Assembly: GCA_030998015.1 (NCBI GenBank)
Contig: JARWMV010000009.1
Location: forward strand, 310,001-374,000
Reading direction: 5' to 3'
Source of the DNA: Ceratorhiza oryzae-sativae
Lineage: Eukaryota; Basidiomycota; Agaricomycetes; Cantharellales; Ceratobasidiaceae
DNA length: 64,000 bases
Positions 1 through 10,563 of the stretch are shown here, piece after piece. Under the pieces are notes generated by a model. That model was not told the DNA's origin and did not search any database. It was given only the letters and a program-made list of their open reading frames with translations. Each line of letters begins with the position of its first letter. The stretch's first letter is position 1. The position numbers and the translations under genes were made by a program.

Positions 1-1565
1 ACTGGCTTGTCCCAGAAGCGTTTTTGTATCCGGCAACGCCAAGATTAGCCCTGTCATCGTGATTAGAAGTTTTTAAAGTGAGAATCAGTGAGCTTAAAGA
101 CTTGCCCGTTGAGCATTAGGATCTGTGAGTTGGGCAAGATAATCATACTGCCCATCGTCCTAGCGCATTCAAGTCAGAACCCCGTGACAGAATAGATCTC
201 TTTGTCAACATACCGTCCTTCAGGTAGTGAGTCATCTTCCTCCCACTTTGCCGAAGTATCTGGAGACATCTTGACGCAACTAGAGTCGGCAGGATAAGCC
301 GCAATCGCCAAATCCTCTTGCCACTCGTTTGGTTTACGGTTAGAGCCACCACAGAACCTTGGAAACCATTAGCGTGCAACGGAAGCAAAACTCTATCATA
401 CGAGACCCACATTATTGTCGCTGTCCAGTTGTTTGCTGGGGTTAATGGCAGCATAACAGTACCTCCACTGGCGGGGTAAGTCCTCACGCTGAGACAATTT
501 GATCAATACGTAAACAAATAATCGAACAAAAATGGAAGCTCACGCATGAGGGATATCGTCCAGTGGAAACTCTTGATTCTTCTTGTAATCGAAAATCTCT
601 GTCTTCCAATTTGTCTGAATGAACAAGTTACCGCTCGGTAACGTCCACACCAGAGGAAACAAGTTTGCAGGTAGCGTGGTATTCAAGATCGCAAGAAAAA
701 TCGGGTCGCCGCGTGGTGGGAAGAATTCGTATGTTGGGTTGTTCTTTGAACCGCCATGCTTTAAATAGCGAAAAAGTGAATTAAAGCGAGACACGTACCT
801 GCTTTTCGCTGTTAACAAACCCCCCCGACATATCGCCCCCAATGATAATCAAGCTCCCATCGTCCAGGGTTTCCAGTGTGGGATACCATCGGCGAGTGGG
901 CATTGCGGTGTCCCACCAGTTACATGCTTTGTCTTCGCAGGGATTAAGCAAGCGAATTCTGTGTGTTGAAGTTTTCAGATAATTTTGAATATCATATTGG
1001 AATCTGTACTCACGTTTTTCCGCCATCCAAGTTGTGGTATGGATCAGGTTTTCCATGCTGGGAGGGTGCCCCTCCCCACGTAACAGCTGTCAAGCTGGTG
1101 AGCACCGAAAACTGATCGGTTAAGGGCTAAGACCGACCTTGATTGCCGCCCACGTTGAGCCAAGTGCCATTGCCCAATACTCCTCCGCCTGCACAGAATG
1201 AATTCGTCACTACATCCATGGGCCGGTAGGTGTTTGTGTCAATATCGTATTCCGTTGCCCAGGCTGGGTGTGGAGGGTTTCCAACCTGGTAACCGAATAA
1301 AGATGAGCCAAACGACTGCCGAGCGATTGTGAGGACCTGCCTTGGGTGGGTTGTTCTCGACTTTATCAATAAAGTAGACTCTGTTTGGTTGCCCCAGGAA
1401 AAGTTGCATCCCAGATACCCCGCTGTCGCCAACAACCTCAAATGTGCCCGGCGCGCCGGACTTGGCGGGCTGGCCAGGAGTGGGAAGCACAGTTGGCTCA
1501 CCGAGCACCGAGCCAAATAGGATAAAGAGTATTAAAACAAATTTTGGCCTGGCAACGACGCTCAT
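1..1565 (-). CDS. Glyoxal oxidase (AA5 copper radical oxidase), 5' part
   Basis: Extracellular copper radical oxidase that oxidises small aldehydes with release of H2O2 for peroxidases; the gene runs off the left edge. Model: complement(<1..50, 106..159, 214..357, 411..488, 544..758, 799..958, 1014..1086, 1138..1285, 1341..1565). The ATG at 1565-1563 opens a hydrophobic signal peptide (VLILFILFGSVLG). Family signatures then follow in order: a segment ending in HPAWATEYDIDTNTYRPMDV, an SFCAGGG motif with the expected Cys of the Cys-Tyr cofactor, RWYPTLETLDDGSLIIIGGD, SGGTVMLPLTPANNW, and FCGGSN after a splice. Joins were chosen because they restore these motifs. Two introns use GC donors (at 1340 and 105). 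Exons after LNG|ANLGVAGY lie outside the window, so the C-terminal copper ligands cannot be checked. Family identity is firm; true substrate is inferred. Confidence 0.85.
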
Positions 1566-2429
1566 GCTTGCAGAGCAAGGGGATTTGATTGAATGGTAAC
1601 TAATGGATCTAGTCGAGAAGGACGCATTTATGCTCAACTCGGGCGGCTTCAGGCCGCCTGGTGGGCGCAAACCGCCCATGCAACCAACTCACGCCACACA
1701 GCCCGGACTCTTTGTCTCTTAAAAATTTCTATATGTGTCCTATATTCATGTTTCAATGCTGGAACGGAAAAAGGAAGCTTGGATGGCTCGCTTATCCACA
1801 TTAGGAATCCCCGATCATACAACAACCAACTACCGGACTATGTGTCGGAGTGAATCCCATATGACTACAGCTACCGCCAGTCAGCGATGCAATATGCTAT
1901 GCGCATATCTTTCTATAAGTTTCTGAATATTCGAACAGCCCTCGGCCCCGGAAATAGCTCAATAGTGCTTTACAACCTGTGCGATTCTGAGCGCCAAGTG
2001 CAATGACTCACCTTTTCTTTGCCATTGCGCATCAGATCACGCGCTGGTGGCTCACGCCTTCCGAAGTCGGACAAGAAACCCCTGGTGAGAAATTGACAGC
2101 TATCATGATTCTCTAGCATTGTCCGGCTTATCGGGCTTCGACAGTTATTTAGATACAAAGGGTGACAAACTCATTTAGTGGTGTCGGATAAACACAATGG
2201 AGATACTGTCGAACAATTAAGTATTGATCCTGGTGAGCAACCGTTCTGATGGATAAATCTCCTTAGATTCACCAGTCCGTCTATATTCGCACTGCTCGAC
2301 ACGTACTCCTTACTCCGAGTGAGTCAAATCGGTGAGGCGCAAGCTCCGACACTTGTTGATACACAACTCATGTTCTCTTCGGATAGCACAAACATAATTC
2401 GGATTTATTCTAGGCCCAGCCCGTACACA
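1566..2429. other. Intergenic region upstream of glyoxal oxidase
   Basis: No supported gene. A GC-rich inverted repeat (GGCGG...CCGCC, about 1643-1662) lies some 80-95 bp upstream of the glyoxal oxidase start and could be a promoter element, but nothing identifies a binding factor. The short ORFs here have no recognisable domain. Confidence 0.4.
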
Positions 2430-2890
2430 TGAACTTCTTTGAGCGTTATTATTTTCTTTTCGATGCGCTTAGTGTTAATAGTCCTCGCAACCGATATATC
2501 ACTTGCTGTCTATCGATAGGTAAGTCTTTCACCCAGCGGATTTCGATGCGCTCGAGTCTATCGAATCCACCTGTTCCCATGGTTGTGAGTTGATCCTATA
2601 TGATCCTAGGACTGACCGTGTTCCAGCAGTTGTATAGTTCCTGACAATACGCACGCGAACTAAGATGCTTCAAAGGATAAAACGGCGCCCATGTCCAAAA
2701 GGTCAACCTGGTCATATAGGTCGGGGAGTAAATTATTATACAAACGCCCTCCGCATTGAGAAAAACGTGAAATAGATCTCTGGTCAGACATCCCCCTGTC
2801 TACGACAAGATGCCCGATTTCCAACGGGAGGGATTCATTGCGGAACGGGAGACCACATGATGGCATAGAGCTGCTTGGTCTTGCTTGCGC
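2430..2890 (-). pseudogene. F-box-type protein remnant
   Basis: On the minus strand from about 2850 a frame reads SLPLEIGHLVV, then SISRFSQCGGRLYNNLLPDL and YDQVDLLDMGAVLSFEA. This resembles the F-box followed by the 'SLVSRRLY..LLP.LY..VDL' stretch common in multi-copy agaricomycete F-box proteins (substrate adaptors of SCF ubiquitin ligases). Further down, GFDRLERIEIRWVKDLPIDR is coding-like and could be the C-terminal end. Stops and frame changes interrupt the rest, and no complete splice model works. It is divergent from the fragment at 2936. The F-box assignment is from pattern only. Confidence 0.35.
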
Positions 2891-2935
2891 CAAACCACGG
2901 GAAATTGTTGCACGTGACACCGGGCAAGCGCAACC

Positions 2936-3127
2936 ATGGACTGGTTGCCTGTCGAGCTAATCGGGCTTATTGCCGAGCATCTCAAAATCGAAAATGGCTC
3001 TGTGAAGCCTCTCCTCCTTGTGGGGACCGGCAGCCGAAGGCTGCCGAGTGTCCAGGTGGCGGGGCGAACCAAACAACTACATATACCGTTTTGGTCAAAA
3101 AGCATCGTCGAGCATTGTCACATGTAA
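2936..3127 (+). pseudogene. F-box N-terminal fragment
   Basis: A 63-residue frame starts MDWLPVELIGLIAEHLKIEN, a good F-box helix-1/2 pattern (LP.EL..LIA..L), continues SVKPLLLVG and LHIPFWSKSIVEH, and stops at 3125-3127. Family members are normally 300-500 residues with LRR-like repeats after the F-box. Here the frame is cut just before the mobile-element complex. A decayed LRR-type C-terminal portion in the same orientation appears at 19865-20989, beyond the complex. The two may be halves of one ancestral gene, but that is inference. Confidence 0.4.
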
Positions 3128-3206
3128 TACGTAGTTTAGTAGCCGTGTAGAAAATACATGTAAATTCAAGGTAGTTAATAGAGATACCGTGTATACGGTG
3201 ATGCGC

Positions 3207-4050
3207 TCAATAAACCCATTCTGGATCCAAATCCATATGCTCGTCTGGATACTGCTCGGAATCACCAATATGCCCATCGTCCATCTCAGTATCACCATCA
3301 ACCTCCTCATTTTCTCCCACTCCTGCTCCTTTATCAGCCGCTGCGACTTTTCGTCGACATAGAGCCTTCAAGATCTCCTGTATTTTCGCTTGTTTGTTTC
3401 CTATTCTACTTTTCACAGGAATTATTTTGTCCCCGAGCTCGCGAAGCTTGTCGATTTGGGCGTCTAGTTCGACCACTTTAAGTTTCGAGAGCTCATCAAT
3501 GCTGGCACCACTAGTAACTTTGACCTGTGCGAGTTTGTGCTTGGTCGCTGCTTTTCGTTCGCTTGATTTTGTTATTTTGACTAGGTTACTCTCTGCCCTT
3601 TTCTCCCAGACCTCATTCTGCTCGAGTCGTGCCTCCTGCGAAGCGCCGCTAGCGTCGATTCTACGGGCCTCCCGGCGTGTAAATTCGTGATCTTTGTTGC
3701 TTAGAATATTATGGGAGAATTCAAGAGTGTTGTTTTGTTTCCACATCACCCGTGCATTTCGCTGATTGTCTGTCATGAATGGTGCCCGTCGCAGCATCTG
3801 GCGGCATTGGCCAAGCGCCCCCTCACTAGCATCGTTTGTAGCGCTATTCCATACGCTTTGCTGCTGTTCAGGAGTCGCTTGACTGATGGGAGCACCTGGC
3901 GCGAACTCGGCCGTGAATCGCTCCCATGTATCTAGGGCACCCTCAAAAAAGGCAACCAATGCTTTGCGTAGGTGTGGCAAGTTGCTCCCTGTTCGTGCGA
4001 CGTGGTACATAAAGTCTGGACGATCCCAGACATCACCTTCAAGTGCTCCG
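3207..4050 (-). pseudogene. C-terminal part of split transposase-like gene
   Basis: Minus-strand frame reading DVWDRPDFMYHVARTG, then LPHLRKALVAFFEGALDTW, a TNDASEGALG motif, a lysine/glutamate-rich helical tail (about residues 110-210) and an acidic C-terminus ending DPEWVY. It is the continuation of the gene at 17199-19611: joining across the Gypsy insertion and counting the CTCCG target once gives CPKTG|ALEGDVW in one frame. I recognise this as a multi-copy agaricomycete family that is probably transposon-derived. The conserved acidic residues (GDGTG upstream, NDASEG here) would suit a DDE-type nuclease, but no function is established and I cannot assign it to a named superfamily. Confidence 0.6.
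4046..4050. repeat. Target-site duplication of Gypsy-1 (CTCCG)
   Basis: CTCCG lies immediately left of the LTR start TGTCATGG at 4051 and is repeated at 17194-17198, directly after the LTR end CTGACA at 17193. Five-bp duplications are standard for Ty3/Gypsy integrases. Counting it once restores the reading frame of the interrupted minus-strand gene. Confidence 0.95.
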
Positions 4051-4561
4051 TGTCATGGCCTAGACCATGAGCACGATTTTATTTTGAATTTTCTATATTT
4101 TATAACTTCCTTTTTTACGATGTTTTGGACAAGTCCCGTTTATTCAGATATATGCGGTTTATTTACCTTCATGTCACATGACCTTGTTGTTGTTGACTCA
4201 ATGTTTGGTATTACCGGAATGTTCTGTAGTGACGTGGCACTGTTAGCTTCTTATTGGTCCTGGTATTTGATTTGTACTGCCTCGGCCATGAATATATAAG
4301 GGAGAGTCTGAGAGCCTTAAGCCTCAGAACTCGACCTCCTGTCGTATCCCCTCTACTACCTGTGTGACTTACCAGTCCATAGTCCCTGCCCAGTCCTCTT
4401 AAGGACAAGTGCACCTACTACCCTACCTCCTTGCGTCTTATCGCACCATCACTGCACGTCCCACCTTAGACGTTGTCAGTAAAGCCTCCGGCATCACTGC
4501 CCATAGGCTTGTCATCACCACTTAGGTGTCTGACGTTACTGTTCAGGTCGTAGCTCTGACA
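4051..4561 (+). repeat. Gypsy-1 5' LTR
   Basis: It begins TGTCATGGCC and ends GTAGCTCTGACA, and is 511 bp. Compared by eye with the split 3' LTR it differs at ten positions (about 98% identity), nine of them transitions and most at CpG sites. It carries a TATA box near its middle, so U3 is about 275 bp and R-U5 about 235 bp. Confidence 0.95.
4293..4299 (+). promoter_or_regulatory. TATA box of Gypsy-1 LTR
   Basis: ATATATAAG in the LTR, about 30 bp before AGAACTCGACCT (4326-4337), the segment complementary to the primer-binding site. In self-priming elements that segment is the transcript 5' end, so the spacing is what is expected. The start site itself is inferred. Confidence 0.65.
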
Positions 4562-4563
4562 TT

Positions 4564-4575
4564 AGGTCGAGTTCT
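4564..4575 (+). other. Self-primer binding site of Gypsy-1
   Basis: AGGTCGAGTTCT, two bases after the LTR end, is the perfect 12-nt reverse complement of LTR positions 4326-4337. It does not begin with TGG, so it is not a normal tRNA 3'-end primer site. Tf1 of fission yeast primes reverse transcription by folding the transcript 5' end back onto such a site. Confidence 0.75.
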
Positions 4576-4928
4576 TCCTCATCACTCGGGATTGAGACGT
4601 ACCCCTGTACTAGCCTACTGTGAAACGGAGAAAGGCTTGGACCGCATAATAATCAAAAGCGGAAAGAGACTATCCAGTAACAGGTGTCTACAAGGCAGAC
4701 GGTACCTATTGCCCAACCCTAGGACTCTTGTCCATCACCGCACGTGTTGCAGACAGCAAACTACCCGCTTGCAAAAAAGACACTCTATATCACGCCTGTC
4801 AAAGGCTTGTTGATTAGTTGTAGTCATTGTTCAATGCTAGGTAGCAGAGCAGCCACAGTGTTTGAGAGTGAAAATCCCAGCTTCAAGAGCACCCACCATA
4901 CTTGTCTATCCCACTTCCTTTTTTAGCT

Positions 4929-6242
4929 ATGTCTGCACCAAACCCTGCCCCCGCTTGGATTCAGTTCGATGCCACTCAGATTCAAATACCCACCAATCCA
5001 GCTGACCTATTAGCCTTCACCCAAACAATCAAGGACGCACTGATCGCAATAAACAACAATCTGGCAGTATTCATCAATCAACAGTTGGCTGAACTATCCA
5101 CTATCAACACCACTCTCCAGAACCACGATACAAGCCTATCTAACCTTGATACGAATGTAGTCGCGCTCCAGGCTGCAGTCCAAGCACCTGGTACAAGCAC
5201 CTCTATCACGCATACTCAGGCACCCAAGTTATCGGCACCTGCTAAATTCGATGGTTTGGATAAAAACAAAGCAGTATCCTTCAGGGTCGCGGTGGCCCAT
5301 TATTTGCGGACTTCCTATCCCTCTGCGACTGCTGATGAGCAGATCGCTTACATCATTTCCTGCCTGGATGGCAAAGCGCACGAATGGCTGGAACCCTATC
5401 TGGAAGACGACATTATCAATGGCAATCTGGTCACTTGGCTTCACAATGTCAATGATTTCTGGACCCAATTTAATGCTTGTTGGAACGTTGCCAACAAGAC
5501 TGAAAACTTCAGGGCAAAATTCAAATCGCTCAAACAAAAGAATTCAGTCCAAGAATACTTCAAAGACTTCCAGACATATTCCCAGGGCCTCGGCTACAAC
5601 GACGCATCCCTTCGCGATCACTTCTATGATGGTCTCATGGTCAAAATCAAGGAATTCCTTGTGGCCCAAGACTACGATCATATGGCTGCCAACGTCACCC
5701 TGCAAACCCTTGCAGATAAGGCACTCAGAATCAATCAGCGTATTGAGTCGTTCCAGGCACAAAATCCATCTTCCAAATCTTCCTCTTCCAATGTGGCTAG
5801 CACCTCTACCAAAGCTTCCACCTTGCCGTCAACAGCTCCTCCCAAAGGCCAGGCCAGGGAAAAGATGTCTGTTGGGGAAAAGGTGTACACGCTTGGTCCA
5901 GATGGTAAGGCTCGCAAAGGAACAATCTCGTCTATAAACTGCAACACCAAAGGACAGTCGATTCCCATGATCAAATGGAATGACGGATCATCTGAGGAAA
6001 CTACCTTCAAACAAATCCAAAAAGATTTGCATCCGATCATCATCGCTCCTCCAGCTCCCCAACTCACTAAAGGATCAGGTCCAGGACCCATGGATCTTGA
6101 CTCAGCAGGCAAAGGGAAAAAGCTGCTTATCTGCAATAACTGTGGAGGAAGAGGCCATATCGCAAGTGCCTGCCCATCCAAACCCTATTCAGGGCAAGGT
6201 GCCACTTTATCTGATGAGGAGTCGGAAAACGAGGACCTCTGA
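4929..6242 (+). CDS. Gypsy-1 Gag
   Basis: Capsid/nucleocapsid precursor of 437 residues, an intact frame from the ATG at 4929. It has an N-terminal helical part (about residues 1-100), a retrotransposon-gag capsid domain (about 100-270, including the WLEPYLEDDI and FRAKFKSLKQ stretches), a Ser/Thr-rich linker, and a small VYTLGPDGKARKGTISSI module of Tudor/chromo-like character (about 315-370). A CX2CX4HX4C zinc knuckle (CNNCGGRGHIASAC) lies near residue 408. The first ATG was chosen because an upstream TTG in the same frame is unlikely. The stop is at 6240-6242; the pol frame opens 25 nt earlier in the -1 frame. Confidence 0.85.
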   Translation: MSAPNPAPAWIQFDATQIQIPTNPADLLAFTQTIKDALIAINNNLAVFINQQLAELSTINTTLQNHDTSLSNLDTNVVALQAAVQAPGTSTSITHTQAPKLSAPAKFDGLDKNKAVSFRVAVAHYLRTSYPSATADEQIAYIISCLDGKAHEWLEPYLEDDIINGNLVTWLHNVNDFWTQFNACWNVANKTENFRAKFKSLKQKNSVQEYFKDFQTYSQGLGYNDASLRDHFYDGLMVKIKEFLVAQDYDHMAANVTLQTLADKALRINQRIESFQAQNPSSKSSSSNVASTSTKASTLPSTAPPKGQAREKMSVGEKVYTLGPDGKARKGTISSINCNTKGQSIPMIKWNDGSSEETTFKQIQKDLHPIIIAPPAPQLTKGSGPGPMDLDSAGKGKKLLICNNCGGRGHIASACPSKPYSGQGATLSDEESENEDL

Positions 6243-9200
6243 ACGCAGATGGAGCAAGCATCTCAGAGGAACCAAACATGGACCTGGAAATTTATGCTGT
6301 AGATAACGTATCTCCTTTAAATATATTCTTTATCGCATCTCCAGTCCAGACCGCTCCTGATAGTAAAAGCTTGAATCGTATGAAGAGACTGCATGGATGG
6401 GCCATGATAGATTCAGGAGCTTCATCTTGCTTCATCCACCCACGCCTCGTCTCAGAATACAAAATACCAACTCATAAAAAGAAAAACCCAAAAAAATTAA
6501 AAGTTATTGATGGTCGTGAAATCAGTTCTGGACTTGTCGATTCGGAATGTACATTTATATTAGAAATTGGTAGTCATAAAGAGCAGTTGGTTTGTAACGT
6601 AGCAGACATAGGTAGACATAGTTTAGTACTAGGAATGTCATGGCTCAAGTTACATAATCCTCATATTGACTGGCCTATAAAACGTGTTGATTTTAATTCT
6701 GCCTTTTGTATTAAAAATTGTGTTCCCATGTCAAATGTAGTCTTTGGTAATATTGGTGGTCATTTGGATCCGTTTGAATCTGACCTTGGAGGTGTTGAGG
6801 TATTCCAACCTCTTGAAGGCATCCAAAGGGACCCTGGAGGTGTCGTGGCTTCAAAACCACTTGAAGGCATCCCAGTCGAATACTGAGACTATTCAGATGT
6901 CTTTGCAGATGATGATGTGGTGACGGAATTACCTCCCCATCGTCCATATGATCTGGAGATAGTCCTCCAAGATTCCCAAAAACCAGTTAAAGGACCCGTA
7001 TATCCCTTACGCCCTTCGGATGATGAAGAACTTCGCCAGATACTCAAAGAGCAGCTTGACAAAGGATTAATTAGACCATCCAAGTCACGTTATAGCTCCC
7101 CAGTGATCTTTGTACCCAAAAAGAATGGCAAAAGGAGAATGTGTGTCAACTATCATGCGCTTAATGAAAATACAGTTAAAAACTCGTACCCCATTCCACT
7201 AATATCTATGTTGGTGGAAAAATTACGGGGTTCACAAGTTTTCACTACCTTGGATCTGAAATGGGGTTATAATCTTGTTCGGATCAAGGAAGGCAACGAA
7301 TGGAAAACCGCGTTCAAAACAAAGTACGGCCTGTTCGAATACCTGGTAATGCCGTTTGGACTATGCAACACTCCGGCTGCGTTCCAAAACTTCATGAATG
7401 AAATCTTCCGAGATATTCTAGACGTCTACGTAATTGTATACCTAGACGACATCCTTATATTCTCGAAAAACTTGGAAGATCACGCCAAGCATGTCGCAGA
7501 AGTACTATGCCGATTAAAGCTTCATCAACTGTACTGCAACTTGTCTAAATGTGTGTTCAATGCTCCTGAAGTGGAATATCTAGGCGTCATCGCTAACAGC
7601 GAAGGAGTCCAAGCTAACCTGGCAAAAATCACGGAAGCGGTGAATTGGGCAACACCAAAAACCATGAAAGGCGTTCAGGAATTCCTAGGATTCGTGAACT
7701 ACTACCGCAAATTCATTGAGGACTTTGCTGGACGAGCATATCTGCTCTACCAATTACTCCGCAAAGAAAATCCTTGGCGGTGGGGTCAAAACGAAGAAAG
7801 CTCATTTAACATTCTTAAAAGAGCCCTAGTAGAATCCCCCATCCTCATCCAACCTGACGTCACCAAGGAATTCACCCTGGAATGTGACGCTTCTGACTAC
7901 GCCACTGGTGCAATCCTCAATCAGTTAGGCAAGGATGGAAAACTACATCCAGTGGCATTTTATTCCAAAACCCTATCACCAGCCGAACGTAACTACAATA
8001 TACATGACAAAGAGTTGCTGGCAATGATAAGGGCATTCAAAGAGTGGCGTCACTTGCTCGAAGGGTCAGTAATCCCAATTAAAGTACTGTCAGATCACAA
8101 GAACTTAGAATTCTTCCAGACAAAAAGGGAACTGAATCGAAGACAAGCAAGGTGGATGGGATTCCTAGCCGATTATAATTATAGGATCAAATACCGCTCA
8201 GGGGCACAAAATGGCAAAGCGGACATCCTCTCCCGTCGAGAAGACCTCCAGGAACAGGCACTTAAAGAGGGGGGTGAAATCCCGCTGCTTATCAGCCCTG
8301 AGCTTTTCATTTCGGCAATTCTGACTGACCACTCCCTCAATGACATGATAAGGGATGCGTTACCAGATGATAAGTCCATATCCAAGATCCTCAAGTCCCT
8401 CAAGGAAAACATTCCAGTTAAAGGCTGGCGTCTTGAAAATGACTTGCTGTACTATCATGACCGAATCTATGTACCAAGCAAGTTAGAAATCAGACGTGCA
8501 GTAATAGAAAGCTGGCATGATAATCCTGCAGCAGGGCACCCAGGGCACTTCCGAACCTTAGATCTTGTATTGAGGGATTACTATTGGTTGGGAATGAAAA
8601 AGTCCATTGTCAAATATGTCCAGGCATGCGACTTGTGCATCCACAACAAGCATTCAAATCAGGCTCCTCCAGGTTTACTCCAACCTATAGACTTACCCAA
8701 TAAACCCTGGGAGGAAATCACTTACGACCTGATTGTCGGATTGCTGATGTCTGAAGGATATGACACAATACTCACGGTGGTTGATCGTTTATCAAAGATG
8801 GTGCACTTTATACCAACTCACTCAAACGCCACTGCGGTAGATGTTGCAAACCTGTTTGTAAACTTTGTCTGGAAACTACATGGACTTCCCTGAAAAACAA
8901 TCTCTGACCATGGCCCCAACTTCAATGCCAAATTCCTACGCCAAGTATACAGTCGCCTCGGTATAGAGCCACATTATTCCACGGCCTACCAACCACAGGT
9001 AGATGGTCAAAGTGAAAGACTCAACCAGTTCATCAAAATCTATCTGCGTCATTATATAAACCATCGGCAGACGGACTGGGTTGCTGTGCTACCTCTTGGG
9101 GAATTCGCGTATAACAATGGGAAACATGCTGGATCAAAACATACTCCGTTCTTTGCCTGCTATGGCTACAATCCAGACTTTACGGTCGGAAATACCAAAG

Positions 9201-9745
9201 GAAGCAGTGTCCCTCAAGCCGATGAATATGCCGATCACCTCAAAACTATCCATGAAGAGGCCAAGGCTGCACTTACGATTGCAAATCGCACTTACTCAGA
9301 ATACTACAACCGGAAGCATCGTGAGGCAACCAAGATCAAAGTAGGCTCAAAGGTTTTCTTAGACGGATCAAATATCAAAACCATCCGACCATCCAAGAAG
9401 TTGGATAATAGGCGCTTTGGTCCCTACAAGGTCATCGAACAAATCGGGAAATATACATTTAAATTGGATTTGCCCAAGTCCATGAAAGTATACCTGGTTT
9501 TCCATACTGCCCTTCTGTATCCTAAACCAGTGGACGATTACCAAAGGGACCCTGTCCCAGTACCCACAGTAATAACCCCTGAAGGAGAGGAGCAATATGA
9601 AGTGGAGCGTATCCTGGACTCATGCAAAGTTGGTCAGAGACTTGAATATTATGTCAGCTGGAAAGGCTACGGTGCAGAAGAAAATAGTTGGGAACCTAAA
9701 GCCCATCTCAAGAATGCACCGGAAGCATTATCCAATTTCCACTGA
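6218..9745 (+). pseudogene. Gypsy-1 Pol (PR-RT-RH-IN-chromodomain), two internal stops
   Basis: One continuous frame in the -1 frame relative to gag; its first ATG is at 6278. Protease has the IDSGASS active site (about 6407). Reverse transcriptase has the YLDD catalytic motif (about 7438). RNase H has ECDASDYATGAIL. Integrase has a zinc-binding HHCC region (GHPGHFR...CDLCIHNKH), catalytic Asp in TVVDRLSK and ISD, and Glu in GQSERLNQ. The chromodomain spans roughly YEVERILD to YVSWKGYGAEENSWEP. The frame is broken only by TGA at 6884-6886 and at 8891-8893. Both sit where family members have Arg, so each is readily explained as CGA to TGA. Otherwise the polyprotein looks full length, so it died recently or is read through. 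Confidence 0.88.
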
Positions 9746-9770
9746 GATCACCCTGACGCGCCTGGGCCTT

Positions 9771-9783
9771 AATGGGGGGGAAG
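9771..9783 (+). other. Polypurine tract of Gypsy-1
   Basis: AATGGGGGGGAAG directly before the 3' LTR; such tracts prime plus-strand DNA synthesis. One T interrupts the purine run. Confidence 0.8.
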
Positions 9784-10183
9784 TGTCATGGCCTAGACCA
9801 TGAGCACAATTTTATTATGAATTTTCTATATTTTATAACTTCCTTTTTTACGATGTTTTGGACAAGTCCCGTTTATTCAGATATATGCAGTTTATTTACC
9901 TTCATGTCACGTGACCTTGTTGTTGTTGACTCAATGTTTGGTATTACCGGAATGTTCTGTAGTGACATGGCACTGTTAGCTTCTTATTGGTCCTGGTATT
10001 TGATTTGTACTGCCTCGGCCATGAATATATAAGGGAGAGTCTGAGAGCCTTAAGCCTCAGAACTCGACCTCCTGTCGTATCCCCTCTACTACCTGTGTGA
10101 CTTACCAGTCCATAGTCCCTGCCCAGTCTTCTTAAGGACAAGTGCACCTACTACCCTACCTCCTTGCGTCTTATCGCACCATC
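9784..10183 (+). repeat. Gypsy-1 3' LTR, left part
   Basis: First 400 bp of the 3' LTR, beginning TGTCATGG and aligned base for base with 4051-4450. It ends in CACCATC, where Gypsy-2 entered; it resumes at 17083. Confidence 0.95.
10179..10183. repeat. Target-site duplication of Gypsy-2 (CCATC)
   Basis: CCATC at 10179-10183 is repeated at 17078-17082, on either side of the inner element. The intact 5' LTR of Gypsy-1 has the sequence once (CACCATCACTG), which proves the insertion point. Confidence 0.95.
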
Positions 10184-10561
10184 TGTCACGAACTGACACG
10201 CATACATCCACTTTACAATATTTTCTCGATTTACTACATTTTATGAGATCACCCTCAAAACATACTTGCCTTTTATGGTATATCTGTATCATGTGACTCA
10301 GGGAATGTCCCGGACCGGTAACCGAGATGTATTTCAACTCTGATGTGAAATTCCGCAGTTCCGCAGTCGCTTCTACTGCTTCTATCTCTTATCTGTCATG
10401 ACTCACTGTACGGACTTGTTTGTTATGATGTGGCTTGTATTATGTATATAAACCCGGTCAAGTTTGCAGAGGACTCCTCAAGAACTTGACCTCTCGTCGA
10501 ATACAAGTTCTTTTACTTTTTCTTACTATTTTCCTCGTCGCCTGACTTGTCGTCGTCGACA
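10184..10561 (+). repeat. Gypsy-2 5' LTR
   Basis: 378 bp, from TGTCACGAACTG to GTCGTCGTCGACA. It matches 16700-17077 except for five C-to-T or G-to-A differences. Confidence 0.95.
10446..10452 (+). promoter_or_regulatory. TATA box of Gypsy-2 LTR
   Basis: TATATAA, about 30 bp before the segment 10478-10492 that is complementary to the primer site. Spacing fits a transcript beginning at that segment. Confidence 0.65.
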
Positions 10562-10563
10562 TC

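Noticed and set aside
5229..5762. Minus-strand ORFs inside Gypsy-1 gag
   Set aside because: Shadows of the gag frame with no family signature.
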